In this document: one piece after another, positions 1 through 5,078 of the stretch | Numbering within the stretch: the stretch's first letter is position 1 | Layout: every line of letters begins with the position of its first letter | Assembly: GCA_000402815.1 (NCBI GenBank) | Contig: AQSA01000009.1 | Coordinates: forward strand, 71,039 to 76,116 | Length of the DNA stretch: 5,078 bases | Direction of reading: 5' to 3' | DNA from: Candidatus Neomarinimicrobium atlanticum | GTDB lineage: Bacteria; Fidelibacterota; Marinisomatia; Marinisomatales; Marinisomataceae | Program-made: the position numbers and the translations under genes | The notes under the pieces: model-generated | Told to the model about the DNA's origin: nothing | The model's input: only the letters and a program-made list of their open reading frames with translations | The model's database searches: none

Positions 1-180
1 GGAGGGTATACTTTAACAGCTTACGGTAAAGAAAGATTGGGTAAAATTAATGCTATTGAAGTAGCAACTCCATATTCCGGATTTAGAGATAATGCTAATG
101 CTTATCGTGCAGTAGGAGTTATTCTGGAAGATGCCACTTACAAATTTTATCAAGAACAGCTTGGTATTTCTTTATACTAA
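1..180 (+). CDS. C-terminal fragment of an unrecognised protein (5' end outside window)
   Basis: An open frame runs from the first base to a TAA at 178-180, giving the last 59 residues of a protein whose start lies upstream of the window. The fragment begins GGYTLTAYGKERLGK and ends YKFYQEQLGISLY. It is soluble-looking, with mixed charged and aromatic residues and no transmembrane stretch, and its base composition resembles the neighbours. I do not recognise the family and assign no function. The terminal alternating aromatic/hydrophobic residues could suit a beta-strand, but 59 residues are too few to call an outer-membrane barrel. The gene converges on the TPR gene: the two stop codons are separated by only 19 bp (181-199), in which I see no hairpin plus U-tract terminator. 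That the frame is coding is supported by its lack of stops and its clean fit to the convergent neighbour. Confidence 0.75.
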   Translation, partial: GGYTLTAYGKERLGKINAIEVATPYSGFRDNANAYRAVGVILEDATYKFYQEQLGISLY

Positions 181-199
181 TTTAGCAGGGTAGAAAAAA

Positions 200-1294
200 T
201 TATTTTAGTGCATTAGCCTTGTTAAGATACTCTGTAGCATCTTCCAATCTACCTTCACCAAAATACGTTCTATATACTCCATAGTAGTATTGTGCATTAT
301 TTGGATCAGCATCGATTAGTTCTAGATAGTATGTTCTAGATTTTCTCCATCTTTCCGCTTGCTCCAAAGCTTTAGCAAGACCTAATAAAGCCTCTTTATC
401 ATCTGGAGCTAAAAAATATGCTTCTTCAAAATTATATTCTGCTTCATCAAATTCATTCATTTTTAAATAGACTAAACCTCTATTGAAGAATAAATCTACT
501 TTTTCTTTATCATCTTCAGAATTCTCGATTGCTGCATTAAGATTCTTTAGTGCTGGCTCAAATTCATCTTTTGCCAGATATAAGGCGCCCAAGCTTTTAA
601 GGGCAGGTACTTCATTAGGATTAATTGCTAATGCACTCTCATAATAACTTAATCCTTTATTAAAATCTCCCAATCGAACTGCGCTTTGCCCGGCACTAAC
701 TAGCAATGCTAGTTGAACATCTTGTGGTACATCCGGTAATTCTAGTGCTTGATCGATATATTTAAATGCATTGTCTTTGTCACCCTTTACTGAATAATAA
801 AGCCCAAGTAATGCATAGGATCCTGGTTGTGCTGGATCTAATTCTTTAGCCTGCATAGACGTTTCAATAGCTTGATCTATCAGTGCATTTCTTTTATCTA
901 TATCGCTTACTCTATTTAATAGACCTAAAAATCCAGATGCTCTATAATAGAGTAGGTTATAACTTTTTGTTAATGATGCTGCAACAGCTTGTGACATCAA
1001 TATTTTTCTATCGTTAGCTGTAGGTCTAATTTTAGTGTTTTTTGAGGCTGTACTAGCAATATCCATATACTGCTTCACTTTACCCCATTCTTGAGACCTT
1101 GGATAAATTTTATCTCCTAGATGAAATGCAGCTTCCCATTTATCTTTTGGATGATTCAATGCTTTAAGCAAAAATTCTTCTGCCTTATCCCACTCCTTAT
1201 CTTTTAATCTAATTTTTGCAGACTCTAAGTCCTGCCCAGCAAATAGCGTAGAAACTAATATTAATCCAATAAAAAAGTTTTTAATAGTTCTCAT
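200..1294 (-). CDS. Exported tetratricopeptide-repeat (TPR) protein
   Basis: This is a 364-residue protein with an N-terminal Sec signal peptide: basic MRTIKN, a hydrophobic core at about 7-18, and likely cleavage near the Ala19-Gly20 region. There is no lipobox cysteine, so it is probably periplasmic or secreted rather than a lipoprotein. A TPR-like helix pair lies at about 22-55. A central helical section (about 62-145) does not match the TPR pattern well. A run of TPR units follows at about 157-190, 192-225, 228-261, 265-300, 301-334 and 335-363, with typical features such as AINPNEVPALKSLGALYLAKDEFEPA (split as AINPNEVPAL at 223-232 and LGALYLAKDEFEPA at 235-248) and EFDEAEYNFEEAYFLAPDD at 281-299. 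TPR arrays bind other proteins; the partner cannot be read from sequence. The start is well supported by a strong Shine-Dalgarno 9 nt upstream. The gene lies 52 bp behind the pfkB-family kinase on the same strand and is probably co-transcribed with it. Confidence 0.88.
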   Translation of the reverse strand: MRTIKNFFIGLILVSTLFAGQDLESAKIRLKDKEWDKAEEFLLKALNHPKDKWEAAFHLGDKIYPRSQEWGKVKQYMDIASTASKNTKIRPTANDRKILMSQAVAASLTKSYNLLYYRASGFLGLLNRVSDIDKRNALIDQAIETSMQAKELDPAQPGSYALLGLYYSVKGDKDNAFKYIDQALELPDVPQDVQLALLVSAGQSAVRLGDFNKGLSYYESALAINPNEVPALKSLGALYLAKDEFEPALKNLNAAIENSEDDKEKVDLFFNRGLVYLKMNEFDEAEYNFEEAYFLAPDDKEALLGLAKALEQAERWRKSRTYYLELIDADPNNAQYYYGVYRTYFGEGRLEDATEYLNKANALK

Positions 1295-1303
1295 AAATAT
1301 ATA

Positions 1304-1310
1304 TCCTCCA
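1304..1310 (-). promoter_or_regulatory. Strong Shine-Dalgarno of the TPR gene
   Basis: On the minus strand the sequence reads TGGAGGA, ending 9 nt before the ATG at 1294-1292. This fixes the start of the TPR protein. It stands out because most other genes in the window have no recognisable Shine-Dalgarno, so the TPR gene may be translated more strongly than the kinase ahead of it. Confidence 0.75.
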
Positions 1311-1346
1311 GTTATAGCAACAAGTTAGTAGTATTATTATCAGATT

Positions 1347-2252
1347 TCAATAGGTAAGACTTGATTGAATCCACTCTTTACGTAATTTATATTCTGAATC
1401 GGAAACTTTAACGATTCCTTCGTGTGCAATATTCTCAATGCAAAAAGATGCCATAGTTGCTCCTGCTATCATAGAATCTTCCATATTCTTTCCTGCTATC
1501 TTTGACGAAAGTATTCCTCCTGCAAAAGTATCACCGGCACCAGTAGTGTCCATAACTTTTTTCACAGGATATGCATTTATTGAAAAAGAAGTATCCTTAT
1601 CAAAAAAAGTAGCTCCCTCTTCTCCTTGCTTAATAATAAGACTATCTGACCCTAAGCTTAGTATAGATTCAGCAATTTCATTTAAATTATGATTTTTTAA
1701 GCCCGATAAATGCACAGCTTCATTATAATTAATACATAGTAAGTTTGATTTAGAAATTATTTTTTTAAGGTCTGAATTAGCAATATCCATATATAGCTTA
1801 AACGTATCTAGAATAACAAAAGGTTTTGATTCAATTTGATTTAAAACTTCAAGTTGTAGTTCTGGATGTGTATTTCCTAATAATAAATAATCACAATGTC
1901 TTGAGTGTTTAGATAAGATAGGTTCAAATTCTTCAGAGACTCCCGGATCTACATATAATGTTTCTCTGGAAGAAAAATCATGTGCATATTCTCCTCCCCA
2001 AGCAAAGGTCTTGCCTTCTTGTATTTTTAAATCATCTAGATTAATAGAGTGATTACCTAAGAGATTGAAATGGTTTTTAGGAAAATCGCTTCCTACCATG
2101 CCCACTAATTGGCATTCTTTTGATTTGGTTGCTAATAATGCATAGGAAGCGGATCCTCCTAATACATCATTATAAGTTCCATACTTATTGACAATTTTAT
2201 CAATACTAATAGATCCGAAAACTAATGCCTGATGTGATTGATTTGATGTCAT
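1347..2252 (-). CDS. PfkB (ribokinase)-family sugar/nucleoside kinase, substrate unknown
   Basis: This 301-residue protein is full length for the family and should be a cytoplasmic ATP-dependent kinase phosphorylating a sugar, nucleoside or similar hydroxyl compound. Visible family marks are an N-terminal strand with VFGSISIDK (11-19), the substrate-side GG in LGGSASYAL (31-39), CINYNEA (173-179, the N-x-x-E-like magnesium/phosphate region), IIKQGEEGA (206-214), and the C-terminal PfkB signature DTTGAGDTFAGG (235-246). In that signature GAGD forms the anion hole and Asp241 is the predicted catalytic base. The segment TFAWGGEY (82-89), followed by the R-E-T-L-Y stretch (96-100), resembles the TF-x-W-x-G-x-Y lid segment of a widespread uncharacterised PfkB subgroup usually labelled just 'sugar kinase'. 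I would not call it ribokinase, fructokinase or adenosine kinase. No Shine-Dalgarno precedes the ATG. It heads a probable two-gene operon with the TPR gene and is divergent from mnmA. Confidence 0.9.
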   Translation of the reverse strand: MTSNQSHQALVFGSISIDKIVNKYGTYNDVLGGSASYALLATKSKECQLVGMVGSDFPKNHFNLLGNHSINLDDLKIQEGKTFAWGGEYAHDFSSRETLYVDPGVSEEFEPILSKHSRHCDYLLLGNTHPELQLEVLNQIESKPFVILDTFKLYMDIANSDLKKIISKSNLLCINYNEAVHLSGLKNHNLNEIAESILSLGSDSLIIKQGEEGATFFDKDTSFSINAYPVKKVMDTTGAGDTFAGGILSSKIAGKNMEDSMIAGATMASFCIENIAHEGIVKVSDSEYKLRKEWIQSSLTY

Positions 2253-2285
2253 AAAATTTTTTATTAAGATAGCAATGTAATCATC
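2243..2285. promoter_or_regulatory. Divergent start region between pfkB-family gene and mnmA, with a weak candidate mnmA promoter
   Basis: Only 33 bp (2253-2285) separate the two divergent start codons, so promoters for both operons must lie in or overlap this stretch and the adjoining coding ends. For mnmA the best sigma-70-like match is TTGATG (2243-2248, inside the kinase start) and TAAGAT (2265-2270) with a 16 bp spacer, each 4 of 6 to consensus. This predicts a very short leader of roughly ten bases. No Shine-Dalgarno is visible before either ATG. In DNA this A+T-rich such matches are common by chance, and lineages of this kind may not use the E. coli consensus. The existence of a shared regulatory region is well supported by layout; the exact boxes are weak. 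Confidence 0.35.
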
Positions 2286-3392
2286 ATGAAAAAAGAAAAA
2301 ATAGTTTTAGGTATAAGTGGAGGGGTTGATAGCTCCGTAGCAGCCGTGCTATTACAAAAAAATGGATATGATGTATATGGTGTTTTTATGAAAAATTGGG
2401 ATGACAAACATGCGATTTGTTCTGCAGAAGATGACTATGCTGATGCAATCAGTGTATGCAAAAAGTTAAATATTCCTTTAAAAAAAATTGACTATACAAA
2501 TCAATATAAAGATAAGGTATTTAAACAATTTTTAGATGATCATGTGCACGGACTGACACCAAATCCTGATATATTGTGTAATAAAGAAATTAAATTTGAA
2601 GTCTTCCAAAATTATGCAAAAGAAATAGGTGCTACAAAAATTGCCACAGGGCATTATGCAGATAAATATGATGACAGCTCTACATCCTACTTAAAAAAAG
2701 CCATAGATCTTTCAAAAGATCAGAGCTACTTTCTTCATCAATTAGGGCAATCAGAATTAAAAGATACAATCTTTCCTTTAGGCAAAATATTAAAAAAAGA
2801 TGTCAGAATAATTGCAAAAAAATATTCTCTTATTAATCATAACAAAAAAGATAGTACTGGAATATGCTTTATAGGAGAAAGGAAGTATAATGATTTTGTA
2901 GGTCAATATTTAACTGTAGATAAAGGCAATATTAAGTCTCTTGATGGAGAAATTTTAGGTACTCATAGTGGTCATATCTATTTTACAATCGGCCAAAGGA
3001 AAGGTTTGGGTATTGGTGCAAGACTCACCTCCGAAGACAAGCCTTGGTATGTTGTAAAAAAAGATATTGATAATAATATTGTATTCGTAGCTCAAGGTGA
3101 AAATCATCCAGCATTATTTAGTGAGCAAATTATTGTAGATCATATAAATTGGATTAATCTAAAACCTAAAACATTCCCAAAAAAATATTACGCTAAAGTA
3201 AGATATAGGGATAAAGATAAGCTATGCACTATTTTTTCATTAGATAACGATACATATCTCATTAAATTTAAATCTAAACAAAAGGCTATAACGCCAGGAC
3301 AGTCTATTGTGCTATATAACGAAGATGGTATTTGTGCTGGAGGTGGTATTATTACAAGGAGAGATATCCCTTATTTAAAGGAGAATATTTAA
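2286..3392 (+). CDS. mnmA: tRNA-specific 2-thiouridylase MnmA
   Basis: MnmA installs sulfur at C2 of the wobble uridine (position 34) in tRNAs for Lys, Glu and Gln, using ATP to adenylate the base and sulfur relayed as a persulfide; it acts in the cytoplasm. The protein is 368 residues, matching the typical length. It shows the ATP pyrophosphatase P-loop SGGVDSS (11-17), GVFMKNWDD (32-40), the nucleophile loop TPNPDILCNKEIKF (91-104) with Cys98, ATGHYA (120-125), KDQSYFLHQLGQ (144-155), and the persulfide cysteine Cys194 in DSTGICFIGERKYNDFV (189-205). The tRNA-binding/central segment IGQRKGLGIGAR (235-246) and the C-terminal beta-barrel ending in CAGGGII (350-356) follow. Both catalytic cysteines are present, so it should be active. 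The chosen ATG places the P-loop at the usual distance from the N-terminus, although no Shine-Dalgarno precedes it. It is the first gene of a tight five-gene operon, and its stop codon abuts the next ATG. Confidence 0.97.
   Translation: MKKEKIVLGISGGVDSSVAAVLLQKNGYDVYGVFMKNWDDKHAICSAEDDYADAISVCKKLNIPLKKIDYTNQYKDKVFKQFLDDHVHGLTPNPDILCNKEIKFEVFQNYAKEIGATKIATGHYADKYDDSSTSYLKKAIDLSKDQSYFLHQLGQSELKDTIFPLGKILKKDVRIIAKKYSLINHNKKDSTGICFIGERKYNDFVGQYLTVDKGNIKSLDGEILGTHSGHIYFTIGQRKGLGIGARLTSEDKPWYVVKKDIDNNIVFVAQGENHPALFSEQIIVDHINWINLKPKTFPKKYYAKVRYRDKDKLCTIFSLDNDTYLIKFKSKQKAITPGQSIVLYNEDGICAGGGIITRRDIPYLKENI
3377..3383 (+). promoter_or_regulatory. Shine-Dalgarno of the glmU-like gene, inside the end of mnmA
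   Basis: AAAGGAG lies 9 nt before the ATG at 3393 and within the last codons of mnmA. It supports the chosen start. It is the only clear Shine-Dalgarno in the plus-strand operon; the three later genes start by stop/start overlap instead. Confidence 0.75.
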
Positions 3393-4118
3393 ATGAGCAG
3401 TAAATTACATATTGGTATTCTTGCAGCTGGAAAAGGTTCAAGAATGGAATCAACGCTACCTAAGGTCTTGCATAAATTAAATGGTAAAAGCTTAATTGAT
3501 TATGTCCTAGAAACCGCATCAGAATTAAAGCCTCAATCTACAACGCTTGTAGTAGGATTTGAAAAAGATCTTGTTAAGAGCCATACTAAAAATTATAAAG
3601 TTAATTATGTATCACAAGATAATCAGTTAGGCACTGGCCACGCTGTATTACAAATGCAAAATGTATTAGAAAATCAAAAAGGTCATTTATTGATTTTATC
3701 AGGAGATGTTCCGAATATAAAATCTGCTAGTCTCTTTCCTATTATCAGACATCATATTAAAAATAATCACTCTGCGACAGTGCTTACTGCAATAGTTAGT
3801 GATTCTACTGGATATGGTCGTATTATAAGAAATATAAACGGTGACCTGCTAAAAATTGTTGAAGAAAAAGATTGTAATAATGAACAAAGAAACATTAAAG
3901 AGATCAATTCTGGTATATTTATTTTTAAAATTTCAGAACTATTTCCTCAATTAAAAAATATAAAATCTAATAACGCACAGAGCGAATATTATTTAACTGA
4001 TGTAATGGAATTGATTGGAGAAAAAATGTCAATTCATGCCAGCATAATTGGAGATTCTTCTGAAGTTCTAGGAATCAACACCGTAAATCAATTAAGTGAT
4101 CTGGAAAATAAGAACTAA
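3393..4118 (+). CDS. Single-domain GlmU-type N-acetylglucosamine-1-phosphate uridylyltransferase
   Basis: The protein is a cytoplasmic nucleotidyltransferase of the GlmU N-domain type. It is expected to make UDP-GlcNAc from UTP and GlcNAc-1-phosphate for peptidoglycan and surface glycans. Its motifs follow E. coli GlmU in order: LAAGKGSRM (10-18, nucleotide loop), PKVLH (23-27, with Lys24), QLGTGHA (78-84), SGDVP (103-107, with metal-binding Asp105), GYGRII (140-145), IVEEKD (155-160), EINSGIF (170-176, with Asn172), QSEYYLTD (196-203) and GINT (227-230, with Asn229, the second metal ligand). At 241 residues it ends right after this domain. Bifunctional GlmU is about 450 residues, so the left-handed beta-helix acetyltransferase half is absent. 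The stop is clean and the next gene starts in it, so this is not an obvious frameshift. Acetylation would need a separate enzyme, or the substrate may differ from GlcNAc-1-phosphate. No symbol is given because of the missing half. Confidence 0.9.
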   Translation: MSSKLHIGILAAGKGSRMESTLPKVLHKLNGKSLIDYVLETASELKPQSTTLVVGFEKDLVKSHTKNYKVNYVSQDNQLGTGHAVLQMQNVLENQKGHLLILSGDVPNIKSASLFPIIRHHIKNNHSATVLTAIVSDSTGYGRIIRNINGDLLKIVEEKDCNNEQRNIKEINSGIFIFKISELFPQLKNIKSNNAQSEYYLTDVMELIGEKMSIHASIIGDSSEVLGINTVNQLSDLENKN

Positions 4119-4591
4119 TGAAATACTTTCTGAATGCCATTATAATTACTCTTTTACTTATAATCATAACTTTTGGATGGTCAATATCCAAAACTTTAAT
4201 TGAAAAAAATTCTATAACCAGAGTAGAGCCTTCACAGATAAAATCAACAACGAAAATTAAACTATTTGAAAATTATGACAATCAAACATTGAAGGTTGGG
4301 ATTCTAAATGGATGCGGAGTTAGTGGGATAGGAAATCAATTCTCTGAAATGTTAAATAGTAAGTATGGACTCGTAATTGTAAGAACTGAAAATGCAGATA
4401 ATTTCGACTATGAAACAACTAAAGTGGTGATTATTAACGAGTCCAATCCTAATATTGAAAATATATTAACTATTTTAGGGATGACTATTAATGATAACAA
4501 TGTAGAATTTAATAGCTCCTATGATCCTCAAGAAGATATTCAAATAATCATTGGAAAAGACTACTCAGATTTCCTTAACTTGAACCAATGA
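4118..4591 (+). CDS. Membrane-anchored LytR_C-domain protein (no LCP catalytic domain)
   Basis: This 157-residue protein has one N-terminal transmembrane helix (about 4-22, IIITLLLIIITFGW in its core). A short linker to about 57 follows, then a domain at about 58-148 that matches the LytR cell-envelope C-terminal (LytR_C) fold. The evidence is the start LKVGILNGCGVSGIGNQF (58-75), the middle strand TTKVVIINES (100-109), and the end IQIIIGKDYSDF (141-152), which parallels the usual V-x-x-x-L-G-x-D-Y close. The hydrophobic anchor with few N-terminal charges suggests the domain lies outside the cytoplasm. The LCP phosphotransferase domain that normally precedes LytR_C is absent, so no ligase activity can be inferred; a binding or scaffolding role in the envelope is possible. 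Its ATG overlaps the preceding stop by one base (TAATG), and its own TGA overlaps the rsfS start (ATGA). Both overlaps imply translational coupling. Confidence 0.82.
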   Translation: MKYFLNAIIITLLLIIITFGWSISKTLIEKNSITRVEPSQIKSTTKIKLFENYDNQTLKVGILNGCGVSGIGNQFSEMLNSKYGLVIVRTENADNFDYETTKVVIINESNPNIENILTILGMTINDNNVEFNSSYDPQEDIQIIIGKDYSDFLNLNQ

Positions 4592-4917
4592 AAACAAATC
4601 CATTATTAAAAAAAATTGTTACACTAGCAGAAGAAAAAAAGGCTGAAGAACTAATAGCGCTCAACGTTACTAAAATCACTTCATTATCTGACTATTTTGT
4701 GATTTGTTCTGCTAAGAATATCATTCAGGTTAAAGCAATTGCTGATAATATTAAAGATAATATTGAAGAAAGACCTTGGCGAACAGAAGGATACCAAAAT
4801 TCAAATTGGATCATTATAGACTATGTAGATGTTGTGGTGCATATCTTCTTTGAAGAAACTCGTCATTATTACGATCTTGAACGCATCTGGTTTGATGCGA
4901 AAACTGTCAAAATATAA
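4588..4917 (+). CDS. rsfS: Ribosomal silencing factor RsfS
   Basis: RsfS binds ribosomal protein uL14 on the free 50S subunit and blocks joining of the 30S, lowering translation under nutrient limitation. The 109-residue length is normal. Diagnostic sequence includes ITSLSDYFVICSA (30-42), the Glu-Gly at 67-68 with NSNWIIIDYVDVVVHIF (71-87), and the conserved FEETRHYYDLERIWFDA (88-104). The N-terminal helix at 5-25 fits the family. It starts in an ATGA overlap with the LytR_C gene and lacks a Shine-Dalgarno, so translation probably depends on reinitiation. An A8 run at 4608-4615 near the 5' end is in frame. The usual companion nadD is not present in this window. Confidence 0.96.
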   Translation: MKTNPLLKKIVTLAEEKKAEELIALNVTKITSLSDYFVICSAKNIIQVKAIADNIKDNIEERPWRTEGYQNSNWIIIDYVDVVVHIFFEETRHYYDLERIWFDAKTVKI

Positions 4918-5078
4918 TGATTCAAAATAAATTAGAATCCTTTATAAGTGAGTACTTAAAAGCTAACAATTATGAGATTAAAAATTGGAATGTATCAGCT
5001 AATACAAAGCAAGGTTTTGGAGATTATTCATCTAATATTGCACTTATCTTAGCGAAGAAAATTGGTCAAAATCCAATA
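4917..5078 (+). CDS. argS: Arginyl-tRNA synthetase, N-terminal fragment (3' end outside window)
   Basis: The reading frame opens at ATG 4917-4919, overlapping the rsfS TAA by one base, and stays open for 54 codons to the window edge. Residues 33-49 (GFGDYSSNIALILAKKI) carry the conserved G-D-Y-[AS]-[ST/S]-N pattern of the ArgS-specific N-terminal additional domain, which contacts the tRNA D-loop. The usual alanine-lysine helix and G-x-N-P follow at 50-53. The catalytic HIGH and anticodon-binding parts lie beyond the window, so completeness cannot be judged. ArgS charges tRNA-Arg with arginine in the cytoplasm. There is no Shine-Dalgarno; the one-base stop/start overlap implies coupling to rsfS, making this the fifth gene of the plus-strand operon. 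Confidence 0.9.
   Translation, partial: MIQNKLESFISEYLKANNYEIKNWNVSANTKQGFGDYSSNIALILAKKIGQNPI

Noticed and set aside
176..216. CTAAT...ATTAG inverted repeat across the convergent gap as a possible terminator
   Set aside because: The stem is only 5 bp, A/T-rich, with a 30-base loop and no adjacent U-tract; expected by chance in this composition.
320..345. Repeated GTTCTAGA-like words as a possible direct repeat or binding site
   Set aside because: They lie inside the TPR gene and are explained by the codons there; only two short copies, with no wider array.
1295..1346. An internal promoter (TATAAC or TAATAA boxes) ahead of the TPR gene
   Set aside because: The TATAAC directly abuts the Shine-Dalgarno, leaving almost no leader, and no paired -35 box is convincing; read-through from the kinase gene is simpler.
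1438..1692. An 84-codon plus-strand open frame opposite the pfkB-family gene
   Set aside because: It lies wholly antisense to the conserved PfkB catalytic end, has no Shine-Dalgarno, and encodes no recognisable protein; it is a shadow frame.
3393..4118. glmU-like gene as a frameshifted or truncated full-length glmU
   Set aside because: The sequence after the stop does not encode hexapeptide beta-helix repeats in any frame seen; it encodes a different, intact protein starting in the stop codon.
4608..4615. A8 tract near the start of rsfS as a possible phase-variable switch
   Set aside because: Runs of 7-8 A occur elsewhere in the window (for example 3179-3185 in mnmA) as normal lysine/AT-rich coding; the frame is intact and rsfS is a housekeeping gene.
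1..5078. Mobile element, CRISPR, tRNA/rRNA or defence/toxin system
   Set aside because: No repeats, terminal inverted repeats, cloverleaf-like or rRNA sequence, or such protein families are seen; nearly every base is in the eight housekeeping or ordinary genes.

Overview
The window is a gene-dense, strongly A+T-rich bacterial chromosomal segment. It holds eight genes, two of them cut by the window edges, with almost no intergenic DNA: 19, 52 and 33 bp gaps, otherwise abutting or overlapping genes. Several genes lack a visible Shine-Dalgarno sequence, the genes are packed very tightly, and the proteins have an FCB-like (Bacteroidota/Fibrobacterota/Marinimicrobia) flavour. Together these suggest an AT-rich, probably free-living lineage; a Marinimicrobia (SAR406/Fidelibacterota)-like organism is my best guess. 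That guess rests on general protein character, not on a marker search.

Layout. Positions 1-180 hold the C-terminal end of an unrecognised plus-strand gene. It converges on a minus-strand pair: a pfkB-family carbohydrate/nucleoside kinase (2252 to 1347) followed by an exported TPR-repeat protein (1294 to 200). The pfkB gene starts back-to-back with a compact plus-strand cluster, only 33 bp away. That cluster reads mnmA (tRNA 2-thiouridylase), a single-domain GlmU-type nucleotidyltransferase, a membrane-anchored LytR_C-domain protein, rsfS (ribosomal silencing factor) and argS (arginyl-tRNA synthetase, cut by the window end). Junctions in this cluster are 0, -1, -4 and -1 nt, so it is almost certainly one transcript with translational coupling.

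How the genes fit together. The plus-strand operon mixes translation functions (tRNA wobble thiolation, ribosome silencing, tRNA charging) with cell-envelope functions (UDP-amino-sugar supply, and a LytR_C protein probably facing the periplasm). The minus-strand pair is less clear. The kinase belongs to a PfkB subgroup whose substrate I do not know, and the TPR protein is probably a periplasmic scaffold.

I found no mobile element, CRISPR array, RNA gene, toxin-antitoxin or defence module, and no convincing undescribed system. The points most worth a second look are the solo LytR_C domain next to rsfS, the GlmU without its acetyltransferase half, and the very short divergent start region with no Shine-Dalgarno on either side.
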